A DNA stretch of 64,000 nt from Levilactobacillus brevis (lineage in GTDB: Bacteria > Bacillota > Bacilli > Lactobacillales > Lactobacillaceae): NCBI GenBank assembly GCA_021383565.1, contig CP079699.1, positions 1,116,001 to 1,180,000 on the forward strand, given 5' to 3'. Every line of letters begins with the position of its first letter. The first letter of the stretch is position 1. This document shows, piece after piece, positions 29,258-38,197 of the stretch. The position numbers and the translations under genes are program-made. The notes under the pieces were generated by a model that saw only the letters and a list, made by a program, of their open reading frames with translations, was not told the DNA's origin and did no database searches.

Positions 29258-30283
29258 TCACAAATCCGACTCTTCTGTCACCTTATCTGGACGAATCACC
29301 ATGGCAACCAAGCCCGCCAGCATCCCAAAGTAGTAGGTCAACAAGCGCCATAGAATCATTGCTAAGACCAATTTACTATTTGACGTGATGTAGCTTCGGA
29401 AAATCATTTCAAAACTATACTCGGCCCCACCAGAGCCTCCTGGAATAGGAAACAGAGAAATCACCATGACAATCAGAATATGGAAACTCGTCACCATAAC
29501 GATATTGGCCGTGGTGTACCCCAGTGACAGCATAATGAAGTAAGGGATCAAGTAGTAAAAGGCCAATTGAAAGAAAGTAATCACAAAGACGCGGAGCATG
29601 AGCTTGCCCTTGCCGCTGATGCGGACACTCTCCGCGTAAAAGGAATCAATCTTACTATTCAGGCTATCTTCGATTCGGTGAAATCGTTCGGCCTTCATGA
29701 ACCAGTGGAAGGGATACAGGAGCACTCCGACCATCTTCTTGGTAAACGAATACCAAAACATAATCATCAAGAGTCCCACAATAACGGCCAGATGAATGGT
29801 GAAACCAAAGATCACCAGCCAGGAGAGTGCGTGGAGCTTGTCTTGAATCTGTTGAAACCCAATAATCAGTGCAATGATAAAGTTAATCACGATCATTGAC
29901 TGATAGACCACGAACTTCATCAGTAAGACCGAACTCGCTTTCCCAGCATCCACTCCGGTCTGCATCAGGGCAAATAGTTGTGCGGGCTGACCACCGGAAG
30001 AAAACGGGGTAATCCCGTTAAACAACTGCTCCACCAGTGGAATTCGCACGGCATCCTTAAAAGTAAAGCCCTCGATTCGATCGGAAATAAAAACCTTCAC
30101 GATCCAGGACTCCAAGCCTAAATACAGAATCATGCATAAAATGGCGACCCCAAACCACCAGAAGTTAATATGCACAAAGTCATTGACCAAAACAGAAAAC
30201 TTAATGTCCCGGAGTGAATACGCAAAAATCGCAAATCCCAAGAGGAACATCAAAGCCAGTACCCATTTATTTCGTCGTGACAT
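29258..30283 (-). CDS. YbhN/AglD-type flippase-like membrane protein (LPG synthase TM-region family)
   Basis: A 341-residue membrane protein with about eight helices, related to the membrane half of MprF (lysylphosphatidylglycerol synthase TM region) and lacking the aminoacyl-transferase part. Typical motifs are FNGITPFSSGGQPAQLFAL near residue 90 and PIPGGSGGAEYSFEMIF near residue 275. It directly follows the two glycolipid glycosyltransferase genes (6-base gap, AGGGG ribosome site), so a role in moving glycolipid or another lipid across the membrane is an attractive inference but not shown by sequence. Confidence 0.82.
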   Translation of the reverse strand: MSRRNKWVLALMFLLGFAIFAYSLRDIKFSVLVNDFVHINFWWFGVAILCMILYLGLESWIVKVFISDRIEGFTFKDAVRIPLVEQLFNGITPFSSGGQPAQLFALMQTGVDAGKASSVLLMKFVVYQSMIVINFIIALIIGFQQIQDKLHALSWLVIFGFTIHLAVIVGLLMIMFWYSFTKKMVGVLLYPFHWFMKAERFHRIEDSLNSKIDSFYAESVRISGKGKLMLRVFVITFFQLAFYYLIPYFIMLSLGYTTANIVMVTSFHILIVMVISLFPIPGGSGGAEYSFEMIFRSYITSNSKLVLAMILWRLLTYYFGMLAGLVAMVIRPDKVTEESDL

Positions 30284-30288
30284 TCAAC

Positions 30289-31311
30289 TTACCCCTCTTT
30301 TGCTTGTTGCGTATAGAACTTCCGCCAAATCTCAGTGAGGTGTTCCTCGGAGTAACGATCGGCGGCCGCGAGACTCTGCTGACGCCAGTGCGCCAACGCC
30401 GCCGGATCATGCGGTAGGCTGTGAAGCTGCGCGTTCATCTCGTCATAGTCCTGTGCGGGTTGGTAGTCCCCGGCAATGATGGCCTGGTAAAGATCCAAGT
30501 CCCGCAGCAGCACCGGCGTCCCCGTACTAAAGGCTTCTAGCACAGACATCGGAAAGAGTTCATTGAAGGACGGCAGCAAGAAGAGGTCCGCCAGATTGTA
30601 GTAGTCCACAAGTTGTTCCCGGGGCACAATCCCCGGAAAGCTCAGATTAGCCGGTGGATCGTCCACGACCTTCTTCAAGGCCGCGTACCCATCCGTCATC
30701 CGGCCAAACGAAAAGCCACCCGCCCAGACAAACTGAATCTGCGGATTGTTTCGCGCCAGTTTGATGAAGTCAAATAACCCCTTGCGCTCCTGAATTTGGC
30801 CAATCCCCAGCACGGTAAACTTCTGTGGATCATAGCCATAGTGTTGCCGTAGCGCCAACTTACGGTCCTGGTCGACCGGATAGAACTCCTTACGACTCAC
30901 AAAGTTAGGAATATACGTCACCCGTTCGGCCGGGATTCCGTAGGCCACTAACTTGGGAATAAAGGTCGGATTGACCACCACAATGTGGTCCATCCGTTTG
31001 TAAAAGGCAATCACGTATTTATAAAAGATTGACCGGAAAGGCTGGGGAATCTTCAAACTCCCTTCCAACGTTTCCGGCAAAAAATGAACGTAACCAATCT
31101 TCCGGCCTCGTCCGGGTAAGAAGGTCGACAGGTAATACGTCGGGTTAATCGTGTGGTAGTGGGTCACATCGACGCGACCATACCGATTAACCGTCACCTG
31201 AAACTCATCCTTCAGCCGGGTAGCCAGTAGATTCATTAGTTCATTGTAAGCACTCCCCACGCCCTGTCCCTTAACGGAATCAGCCTTGGAGAACATGTTA
31301 ATTTTTAGCAT
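30289..31311 (-). CDS. lafB: GT4 glycosyltransferase, LafB-like (second sugar of the glycolipid anchor)
   Basis: A 340-residue GT-B glycosyltransferase. The donor-binding region has GIGQIQERKGLFDFIKLA and, further on, FNELFPMSVLEAFSTGTPVLL with the EX7E-type motif. Next to a LafA-like gene in lactobacilli, this protein adds a galactosyl unit to glucosyl-diacylglycerol to make the lipoteichoic acid anchor. ATG 31311 follows GAGGAG and is 12 bases from the stop of lafA, so the two are cotranscribed. The gene name rests on synteny and family and is less certain than the enzyme class. Confidence 0.82.
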   Translation of the reverse strand: MLKINMFSKADSVKGQGVGSAYNELMNLLATRLKDEFQVTVNRYGRVDVTHYHTINPTYYLSTFLPGRGRKIGYVHFLPETLEGSLKIPQPFRSIFYKYVIAFYKRMDHIVVVNPTFIPKLVAYGIPAERVTYIPNFVSRKEFYPVDQDRKLALRQHYGYDPQKFTVLGIGQIQERKGLFDFIKLARNNPQIQFVWAGGFSFGRMTDGYAALKKVVDDPPANLSFPGIVPREQLVDYYNLADLFLLPSFNELFPMSVLEAFSTGTPVLLRDLDLYQAIIAGDYQPAQDYDEMNAQLHSLPHDPAALAHWRQQSLAAADRYSEEHLTEIWRKFYTQQAKEG

Positions 31312-31323
31312 TCAATTGCTCCT

Positions 31324-32502
31324 CTAATCACTAAAGTCTGGGGTATCCTCGTGCGTGGCTTCGTAGCTGGCCTGCGCGTCTTGATAGAACGAAATGACCC
31401 GCTGACCAAACGTATCCGCAGAAATCTCGGCTAATTTGCGCGCCAAAAGGTCTGGATCTTGCTCCTCATCCCCGTGCTTGAGGTAGTCAATCACGTTGGC
31501 GACCATCTCGTCTTCGGTCTTAAACGTTACACCGAGCGTCCGCTTAGACAATAATTCATCCGTATACGGACTGGTCATCACCACGATCTTCGTCCCCGCG
31601 GCCATCGCTTCAATATAGGTCAGTCCCTGCGACTCTGAATCGGATGACGATAGAAAGACGTTGGCCATGTGGTAGTAACGAAAGACATCGTTATTATTCA
31701 CCTGACCCGTAAACGTCACGTGATCCGTGAGCTGAGCGTCTTTGACCTGTTGCTCCAGATCCGCTTTAGCCGGTCCATCTCCCACGATCAGTAGCTGTGC
31801 GTCGGGCACGGCCGCTAAAATCTTAGGCATCGCGGCAATACTTTCCTTGATATTCTTCTCGTAAGCCAACCGGCTCAGTGACAGAATTACCGGCGTATCC
31901 GGCTGATAACCCAGATCACGCCGCAGATTAGCCGTATCCGGTTGTTCATACTGGTGGAGATTAACCCCGGTGGGAATCACCCGAATCGGCGCCTTGACGC
32001 CATAATCCGTTAAGGTCGTCAGTACGCGATCACTCGGTGCCACGACCCCCGTAAGGTGATAACAGAAGGCCAACGTCCCCTGTTTAACGTGGACGGGCTT
32101 CAGAATCTTCCCGTTAGCCACGTAGTGTAAGTAATCCTCATACATCGTGTGGTAGGTGTGCAGACACGGAATCTCAAGGTTCCGCGCCACAAACTTTCCA
32201 ATCCACCCCATCGAAAACTCGGTCTGCGTGTGGACGATATCTAGATTCAATTCCTTTGCAATCTGATAAGCTTGAAACAATCCCCGTACCGCAATCCGCC
32301 GCTCCGTAAAGGACACGAACGGAATACTTGAAAAGCGGAACACATTGCGTTCGTACACGTTACGCTCGACGTTTGGATCGGTCGTCGTAAAGATGTAGAC
32401 TTGGTGTCCCTGCTTTTCCAATTGATCCCGCAGCGTCTTAATCGACGTTGCGACCCCACTCACTTGAGGGAAATAGGTATCCGTAAATAAGCCAATGTTC
32501 AT
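31324..32502 (-). CDS. lafA: GT4 glycosyltransferase, LafA-like 1,2-diacylglycerol 3-glucosyltransferase
   Basis: A 392-residue GT-B enzyme with the N-terminal GLFTDTYFPQVSGVATSIKTL and HTYHTMYEDYLHY blocks typical of alpha-monoglucosyldiacylglycerol synthases, and SDSESQGLTYIEAMAAGTKIV in the donor site. It transfers glucose to diacylglycerol at the cytosolic membrane face. The start is ATG 32502: GGGGG (near 32510-32514) has good spacing to it but not to the TTG at 32508. It is first in a likely three-gene operon with lafB and the flippase-like gene. Confidence 0.87.
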   Translation of the reverse strand: MNIGLFTDTYFPQVSGVATSIKTLRDQLEKQGHQVYIFTTTDPNVERNVYERNVFRFSSIPFVSFTERRIAVRGLFQAYQIAKELNLDIVHTQTEFSMGWIGKFVARNLEIPCLHTYHTMYEDYLHYVANGKILKPVHVKQGTLAFCYHLTGVVAPSDRVLTTLTDYGVKAPIRVIPTGVNLHQYEQPDTANLRRDLGYQPDTPVILSLSRLAYEKNIKESIAAMPKILAAVPDAQLLIVGDGPAKADLEQQVKDAQLTDHVTFTGQVNNNDVFRYYHMANVFLSSSDSESQGLTYIEAMAAGTKIVVMTSPYTDELLSKRTLGVTFKTEDEMVANVIDYLKHGDEEQDPDLLARKLAEISADTFGQRVISFYQDAQASYEATHEDTPDFSD

Positions 32503-32701
32503 CGCCAATCCCCCTTGCGTCTGTGTTTGGCTAAAAGTTTTGGAGCTTCGCTTTGTACAATCATCACAATTATATGGGTTTGGCTAGGCGATTGCAAACG
32601 TCAGCCGTCATCGCAAGAAAATCTCATCATTTAACCGACTAAACCGATACACGATTGCCGAGCGACTGGCCTTAACCGTCGGAACGGTTGGCAAACAAAA
32701 G

Positions 32702-32740
32702 GCCCTGCAACATCATCGTGATTTGCAGGGCTTCTTCGTT
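32702..32740. terminator. Candidate bidirectional terminator between ptsI and lafA
   Basis: GCCCTGCAA pairs with TTGCAGGGC; T-rich sequence follows on both strands (TTCTTC on plus, TTTTGTTT on minus). It is about 250 bases from the ptsI stop, with a B-family repeat between them. Confidence 0.6.
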
Positions 32741-32754
32741 GTTTTAAATTAATA

Positions 32755-32905
32755 GTTGCGTGCTAACCGCCTTCGTAACCACAGGCGGTCCCCACAGCGT
32801 CGGAATCTCTGGCAGCCGCAGGTGGCATTGATGACTAATTTAATGGCGGTAGACCTTGTCAGCTTGAGCGTGCGCGCGACCTTTCAACCGTTGCCCACTG
32901 ATCAG
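32755..32905 (+). repeat. B-family repeat, partial copy
   Basis: It shares ACAGGCGGTCCCCACAGCG, CGGAATCTCTGGCAGCCGCAG, a TTTAATGGCG block and the CTTTCAACC end with the copies at 1926-2143 and 45010-45228. It lies between ptsI and its probable terminator, as if inserted there. Confidence 0.7.
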
Positions 32906-32980
32906 GCTTAAAACCAACAATCTTGTCATCATTAACCAGCCCTGATTCCCCGATCAGCCGTGTTGCGCAACCACCGTGAT

Positions 32981-34711
32981 TTATTTCAAGACGTCTGGAA
33001 CCGCCGCTTGGACCATCGTCACGACTTCCTGGCTGGTGCTGGCGGAATTCACCGTTGTTTCGGCCAATGACGCCAACTCGTGGGCGTCCAACTGACTGAT
33101 CAGCTGGCGCGTCTTGAGGATTGACCCGGGCGCCATGGAGAATTCGTCCAGGCCCATCCCCAGCAGTAACGGCAACGCAATTGGGTCACCCGCCATTTCA
33201 CCACACATCGCAACTGGGATTCCCGCCGCGTGTCCCGCCGAGATGACGTGATCGAGCAGTCGTAAAATCGCCGGATGATAGGGTTGGTACAGATAAGCCA
33301 CGTTTTGATTGGTTCGATCAGCGGCCAGCGTGTAGCCAATAAGGTCGTTGGTCCCAATGCTCATGAAGTCCACTTCATTGGCGAACCGGTCAGCCAATAA
33401 CGCCGCGGCCGGCACCTCGACCATCATCCCCACGGCAATCTTCCCCATCGGAACGCGCTTGGCGGTTAACTTCGACCGCTCATCATCATAAATGGCCTTG
33501 GCCTGCCGCAACTCATCCAGCGTGGCAATCATCGGAAACATAATCTTCAAGTGCCCGAAGGCGGAGGCCCGAATCAAAGCCCGTAACTGACTGCGAAAGA
33601 CCTGTTGGTGGGCTAGGCTCTGCCGGATGGCTCGCGCACCCATGAAGGGATTCGCTTCATTTTGTGACGGGCGATACGGTAGCGGCTTGTCTCCGCCGAC
33701 GTCCAACGTCCGAATCACCACCGGCCGCGGACTTAACTGCTCGAGTACCTGTCGGTAAATGGCAAACTGCTCGTCTTCGGTCGGCAGGTGTTGCGCGTCC
33801 AAATAGAGAAATTCCGTTCGGAACAACCCGACACCCTCGGCCCCGCTGGCCAACACCCGAGGGAGATCCGTGGCCGTGCCCATATTGGCGGCCAGCGTCA
33901 CGCCGACGCCATCCTTAGAGACCGTCTCGTAGTGCGTCAACTTCTCCAATCGCCGTTGGTTCTTCACGCGCTGCGCCATTGTGCGCCGGGCCACTGCAAT
34001 CTCATCGGCCGTGGGCCCGACCGTCACGTTGCCCTGCGTCCCATTAACGATGATCAGCTCACCGTTCGTTAACTCGTGAGTCGCCGCCTGGGTTCCCACC
34101 ACGGCGGGAATATTCAGCGACCGCGCCAAGATTGACGAATGAGACGTTCGACCACCGGCGTCGGTGACGAAGCCCAACACTTGTTTGGGATTCACCGCGA
34201 CCGCCTCACTGGCAATCAGGTCATGGGTCACCACAATCACCGGTGCTTGCACCAAGGCCAGGTCTGGGAGTGTCACCCCCAGCAGATGAGCCGTCAGCCG
34301 TTTCGCCACGGCCTGCCAATTCGTCAGACGTTCCTGTAAATAGGGATTGTCCGCCAATTCGGCGAGTTCATCCTTGACCGTCGTCGACACCAGACTCACC
34401 GCAAATTCGGCATTGATGTGCTGCTCACGAATCCGTTGTTCAATGTTTCCTATCAGGTCTTGGTCCCTTAACATCGCCATTTGCGCAATAAAAACCTGGG
34501 CACGGTCAGCACCCAGGTTTTTATTTACACGAGTTTTTATCGTCTCAATTTCCGAGACGGTTGCTTCAAGGGCCTGATGGAAACGATTTAATTCGTAATC
34601 AAGATCAGTGATTGCCTGCTGGGAAACGTGGAGGTCTGGTTCGTCTAGCCGGTAGACCCGGCCGCAAGCCACCCCATCACTGGCAGCAATCCCCTTGAGC
34701 ATCGCCTTCAT
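32981..34711 (-). CDS. ptsI: Phosphoenolpyruvate-protein phosphotransferase (PTS enzyme I)
   Basis: A 576-residue cytosolic enzyme that passes phosphate from phosphoenolpyruvate to HPr. The phospho-histidine motif is GGRTSHSSILARSLNIPAVVG; the PEP-binding C-terminal barrel has GVGLFRTEFLYLD, MVEVPAA and MCGEMAGD. The ATG overlaps the ptsH stop by one base (TAATG), so translation is coupled. Length is normal for the family. In heterofermenters the PTS is often used mainly for regulation, but that cannot be judged here. Confidence 0.96.
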   Translation of the reverse strand: MKAMLKGIAASDGVACGRVYRLDEPDLHVSQQAITDLDYELNRFHQALEATVSEIETIKTRVNKNLGADRAQVFIAQMAMLRDQDLIGNIEQRIREQHINAEFAVSLVSTTVKDELAELADNPYLQERLTNWQAVAKRLTAHLLGVTLPDLALVQAPVIVVTHDLIASEAVAVNPKQVLGFVTDAGGRTSHSSILARSLNIPAVVGTQAATHELTNGELIIVNGTQGNVTVGPTADEIAVARRTMAQRVKNQRRLEKLTHYETVSKDGVGVTLAANMGTATDLPRVLASGAEGVGLFRTEFLYLDAQHLPTEDEQFAIYRQVLEQLSPRPVVIRTLDVGGDKPLPYRPSQNEANPFMGARAIRQSLAHQQVFRSQLRALIRASAFGHLKIMFPMIATLDELRQAKAIYDDERSKLTAKRVPMGKIAVGMMVEVPAAALLADRFANEVDFMSIGTNDLIGYTLAADRTNQNVAYLYQPYHPAILRLLDHVISAGHAAGIPVAMCGEMAGDPIALPLLLGMGLDEFSMAPGSILKTRQLISQLDAHELASLAETTVNSASTSQEVVTMVQAAVPDVLK

Positions 34712-34977
34712 TAGTCAGATAAGCCCTCTTTAGTCATCGTTTCAGCAATGGCAGTCATTGCATCAGCTTCGTCGTCACCATCAGTCGTGATCGTGATGTC
34801 GGCGTTTTGGCCAACACCCAGGGACATAACCCCCATGATAGACTTCAAGTTAACGGACTTGTCTTGGTATTGCAAGCTAACTTCAGAATTGAACTTACTT
34901 GCTGATTGTACCAATAAAGTTGCTGGACGTGCATGGATACCAGTTTCTGCTGTAACATGAAATTCGCGTTTTTCCAT
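34711..34977 (-). CDS. ptsH: Phosphocarrier protein HPr
   Basis: An 88-residue protein with the active-site GIHARPA (His15) and the regulatory [12 protein letters not shown] segment (Ser46), the site that HPr kinase uses for CcpA-dependent catabolite repression. The start is ATG 34977 with AAAGGAG upstream; the longer frame to 35055 runs through the leader. It is first of the ptsHI operon. Confidence 0.96.
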   Translation of the reverse strand: MEKREFHVTAETGIHARPATLLVQSASKFNSEVSLQYQDKSVNLKSIMGVMSLGVGQNADITITTDGDDEADAMTAIAETMTKEGLSD

Positions 34978-35083
34978 AATTGATCGATCTCCTTTAAGCT
35001 TAGGTTGACTACTTACCGAACATGACCCGCCTTGACCTGCGCATTGGTCAAACAACCATTCAACGTGTCACGCCTACCTATTA

Positions 35084-35112
35084 AGAATATCAATCTAAGC
35101 GGTAAATTACAA
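35084..35112 (-). promoter_or_regulatory. Promoter of ptsHI
   Basis: On the minus strand TTGTAA (35107-35112), a 17-base spacer and TATTCT (35084-35089). A cre-like sequence with one missing base lies just upstream at 35121-35133. Confidence 0.6.
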
Positions 35113-35144
35113 GTTATACATGAACCGCTTTCATCAAAAAATCA

Positions 35145-35351
35145 TTATTCACCGCTATTTCCGGCGTCGTGATCGTAGTGATAGATGAGTTTGCCGCCCT
35201 TTTCCGCCTGGCCGACAACCCGTTTGCGCGTTTCAAATGCCATGAAAGCTTTTTGAAAGGCGGGGAAGTCTTCCGGGGTCACTTCGAACTGTTCAATTTT
35301 TTTATCCTTTAATTGGTTCATTAACTCTGTAAAGTCACGATCCACTGTCAT
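35145..35351 (-). CDS. Small hypothetical protein (about 68 aa)
   Basis: A soluble charged protein that starts MTVDRDFTELMNQLKDKK, continues EVTPEDFPAFQKAFMAFETRKRVVG and ends in IYHYDHD. GGAGGGTG precedes ATG 35351 at rather short spacing; the in-frame GTG two codons later is another possible start. It is divergent from clpE and upstream of ptsHI. No family is recognised. Confidence 0.55.
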   Translation of the reverse strand: MTVDRDFTELMNQLKDKKIEQFEVTPEDFPAFQKAFMAFETRKRVVGQAEKGGKLIYHYDHDAGNSGE

Positions 35352-35441
35352 CACCCTCCTTCCTTGTTGTGTCGACAATGTTGATGTTCTCCCCTATCTT
35401 ACGGGCAAAAGTGACGTTGGTCAAAACTTTTTCCAAACTTT

Positions 35442-35490
35442 TTGCAATTTTCGAATAGTCATTTTAGCATTCTAGGGGCGAGAGTGCTAA
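35442..35490 (+). promoter_or_regulatory. CIRCE-like HrcA operator with promoter P1 upstream of clpE
   Basis: TTAGCATTC (35464-35472), nine bases and GAGTGCTAA (35482-35490) match the CIRCE consensus (TTAGCACTC-N9-GAGTGCTAA) with one mismatch. A promoter TTGCAA (35442-35447)-N17-TAGCAT (35465-35470) overlaps it. Confidence 0.8.
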
Positions 35491-35551
35491 AATGTAGTCG
35501 TTCGCTGGAAATCCCCCGCTACACCGCGAGTTTTCCGTGCAGACAAAATAC

Positions 35552-35579
35552 TTGCACGGTCAGCTGAACGCGGTATAAT
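35552..35579 (+). promoter_or_regulatory. clpE promoter P2
   Basis: TTGCAC (35552-35557), a 16-base spacer and TATAAT (35574-35579), directly before the CtsR operator. Confidence 0.7.
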
Positions 35580-35581
35580 GT

Positions 35582-35605
35582 GGTCAATGGTCAAGAAAGG
35601 TCAAA
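35582..35605 (+). promoter_or_regulatory. CtsR operator of clpE
   Basis: GGTCAAGAAAGGTCAAA (35589-35605) is a tandem heptad that differs from the CtsR consensus by one base. A further GGTCAA half-site lies at 35582-35587. It sits just downstream of the -10 region. Confidence 0.85.
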
Positions 35606-35667
35606 GCTTTTCGCAGACCGCGTGGGAATTTCCCACGAGAACTCCAGGCAAGAAAGGAGACGACAAG

Positions 35668-37905
35668 ATGCTATGTCAAAATTGCCACCGCAATGAAGCA
35701 ACGATTCACCTTTACATGAGTGTAAATGGGCAGCGGCAACAAGTTGACCTATGCCAAAATTGTTACCAGCTGCTAAAGCAACAGCAATCAAACGATTCTG
35801 GAAATGGAGGTGGCCGTATGGCACAAGATCCATTCGGCTTTAATAACCTGGATGATATTTTCCGGGCTATGCAAGGCGGCGACAACAACCAAGCTAATTT
35901 CCGACAGACTTCCGGTCAGGGTCGACCAACCCAACCTTCTGGCAATCAGGGGGGCTCAGGCAACGGCTTACTCAGCCAATATGGCTTGAACCTCACGCAG
36001 TTGGCCAAGGATGGTAAAGTTGACCCCGTCATCGGTCGGGATAAGGAAACGGCGCAAGTCATTGAAATCCTTAACCGGCGGACCAAGAACAACCCCGTGT
36101 TAATCGGGGAAGCCGGTGTTGGGAAGACGGCGGTTGTTGAGGGCCTTGCGGAACGGATTGTCGAAGGCAACGTTCCTCAAAAGCTCGCCAACAAGCAGAT
36201 TATTCGTCTAGACGTTGTCTCACTGGTCCAAGGTACCGGAATTCGGGGCCAGTTCGAGCAACGGATGCAACAGTTAATGAAAGAGGTTCAGTCTAACCCC
36301 GACATCATCCTCTTTATCGATGAAATCCATGAAATCATGGGTGCCGGGAATGCCGAAGGCGGCATGGATGCTGGCAACGTTTTGAAGCCAGCCCTCGCCC
36401 GTGGTGATTTTCAACTGATCGGTGCCACCACGTTGAGTGAGTACCGGGACATTGAAAAGGACCAGGCCTTAGCTCGGCGGTTCCAACCCGTTACGGTTGA
36501 CGAACCGAGTGCTGATGAGGCCATTAAGATTTTAAAGGGTATCCAGAAGAAATACGAGGATTACCACCACGTTCACTACGACGACGATGCGATTGAAGCC
36601 GCCGTTCGCCTATCCGATCGGTACATCCAAGACCGGTTCTTACCCGACAAGGCCATTGACCTGTTGGATGAGGCTGGTTCACGGAAGAACCTGACGATTA
36701 ACGTAGCTGATCCAAAGGCCATCGACGAGAAGATTAAGTCCGCCGAAGACCAGAAGCAAGCCGCCTTGAAGCAGGAAGACTACGAAAAGGCTGCTTACTA
36801 CCGTGACCAAGTCACCAAGTTGGAGAAGTCTAAAGAGAATGCCAAGGATGCTGACCAAAACGCTTCCGCTGAAGTCACGGTCAAGGACATGCAAGACATT
36901 GTCGAAGAAAAGACAAATATTCCAGTCGGTGAATTACAAGCCAAGGAACAGCACCAACTCAAGAGTTTAGGGACTGATTTGGAAAAGCACGTTATTGGCC
37001 AAAATGAGGCGGTCGATAAGGTTGCCAGAGCCATCCGGCGTAACCGGATTGGCTTGAATGGCACGGGCCGGCCAATCGGATCCTTCCTCTTCGTCGGGCC
37101 TACCGGTGTTGGGAAGACCGAATTAGCCAAGCAACTGGCTAACGAAATGTTTGGCTCAACGGATGCTATGGTGCGGTTCGACATGTCTGAGTACATGGAG
37201 CCACATTCCATTTCTAAGTTGATCGGGTCACCACCTGGCTATGTCGGCTATGAAGAAGCTGGCCAACTGACTGAGCAAGTTCGGCGTCATCCATACACCT
37301 TGATTCTGTTGGATGAAATCGAAAAGGCCCACCCCGACGTCATGAATATGTTCTTACAGATTCTTGACGACGGGCGGTTGACCGATTCTCAAGGACGGAC
37401 GGTTTCCTTTAAGGATACGCTGATCATCATGACCAGTAACGCCGGGACCGGCGATGCCGAGGCCAACGTTGGTTTCGGGGCTGCCGCTGAAGGCACGACT
37501 CACTCCGTTTTGGGCAACTTGACCAACTACTTCAAGCCAGAATTCCTTAACCGGTTCGATGACATCATTGAGTTCAACTCATTGAGCAAGGATAATCTGA
37601 TGCACATCGTCGACTTAATGATCGATGATGTTAACCAGATGTTGGCCGGTCAAGGTCTGCACATCCACGTCACGGAACCCGTTGAAGAACAACTGGTTCA
37701 AAAGGGCTACAATCCAACCATGGGGGCTCGGCCGCTACGGCGGGTCATCCAAGAAGAGATTGAAGACCGGATTGCTGACTTCTATCTCGACCACGCAGAC
37801 GTTAAGAATCTCGTTGCCAAGATTGAAGACGGGAAGATTACGTTGGCTGCTGATAATGAAGCTAACGCCTCAACTACCAGCACAACGGATTCAAGTGAAA
37901 AATAA
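35668..37905 (+). CDS. clpE: ATP-dependent Clp protease ATP-binding subunit ClpE
   Basis: A 745-residue HSP100 unfoldase that feeds ClpP. The N-terminal zinc finger (Cys3, Cys6, Cys29, Cys32) defines ClpE. AAA module 1 has GEAGVGKT and IDEIHE, a UVR-like coiled segment ([20 protein letters not shown]) follows, and AAA module 2 has GPTGVGKTE with MTSNAG. The start is ATG 35668, 8 bases after AAAGGAG; the longer frame would run through the CtsR operator. Control by both CtsR and HrcA is suggested by the upstream operators. Confidence 0.96.
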   Translation: MLCQNCHRNEATIHLYMSVNGQRQQVDLCQNCYQLLKQQQSNDSGNGGGRMAQDPFGFNNLDDIFRAMQGGDNNQANFRQTSGQGRPTQPSGNQGGSGNGLLSQYGLNLTQLAKDGKVDPVIGRDKETAQVIEILNRRTKNNPVLIGEAGVGKTAVVEGLAERIVEGNVPQKLANKQIIRLDVVSLVQGTGIRGQFEQRMQQLMKEVQSNPDIILFIDEIHEIMGAGNAEGGMDAGNVLKPALARGDFQLIGATTLSEYRDIEKDQALARRFQPVTVDEPSADEAIKILKGIQKKYEDYHHVHYDDDAIEAAVRLSDRYIQDRFLPDKAIDLLDEAGSRKNLTINVADPKAIDEKIKSAEDQKQAALKQEDYEKAAYYRDQVTKLEKSKENAKDADQNASAEVTVKDMQDIVEEKTNIPVGELQAKEQHQLKSLGTDLEKHVIGQNEAVDKVARAIRRNRIGLNGTGRPIGSFLFVGPTGVGKTELAKQLANEMFGSTDAMVRFDMSEYMEPHSISKLIGSPPGYVGYEEAGQLTEQVRRHPYTLILLDEIEKAHPDVMNMFLQILDDGRLTDSQGRTVSFKDTLIIMTSNAGTGDAEANVGFGAAAEGTTHSVLGNLTNYFKPEFLNRFDDIIEFNSLSKDNLMHIVDLMIDDVNQMLAGQGLHIHVTEPVEEQLVQKGYNPTMGARPLRRVIQEEIEDRIADFYLDHADVKNLVAKIEDGKITLAADNEANASTTSTTDSSEK

Positions 37906-37917
37906 ATGATATTTTAA

Positions 37918-37952
37918 GGGGACTCGGCCATTACGGCTGGGCCCCCTTTTTT
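37918..37952 (+). terminator. Intrinsic terminator of clpE
   Basis: GGGG plus GGCC pair with GGCT plus CCCC in a GC-rich stem, followed by T6. Confidence 0.85.
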
Positions 37953-37976
37953 CGATTAATTAAAGAAAGTGTTCTG

Positions 37977-38085
37977 CTTGAAAAATGACAACTTTGAGAC
38001 GCGGGCTGACAGCTCAAATTAAGGGAAAAACCACCCTTGGCTGGCCCCGATCCTTCCCACCGCATGCCAAACCGGTATGCGCCGC
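37977..38085 (+). repeat. A-family repeat, degenerate partial copy
   Basis: ACTTTGAGACGCGGGCTGAC, GGGAAAAACCACCCTTGG and TCC-TCCCACCGC align with the 7320 copy, and both share an upstream AAGTGTTCT. Several stem pairs are broken, so this copy is decaying. It follows the clpE terminator. Confidence 0.65.
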
Positions 38086-38136
38086 AATGATGGGGACCAA
38101 TGACTGGTGTGCCGTAAAACTGATAGCGTTCACATG

Positions 38137-38164
38137 TTGGCGTGACGGGGAAAAATGGTATACT
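38137..38164 (+). promoter_or_regulatory. Promoter of the MucBP-like gene
   Basis: TTGGCG (38137-38142), a 16-base spacer and TATACT (38159-38164). Confidence 0.6.
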
Positions 38165-38197
38165 AGATTTTAAAGGAAACTTCTGGAGGTGAATGGC

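Noticed and set aside
35121-35133. cre site upstream of ptsHI
   Set aside because: TGAACCGCTTTCA lacks one base compared with the 14-base consensus; mentioned only as cre-like next to the promoter.
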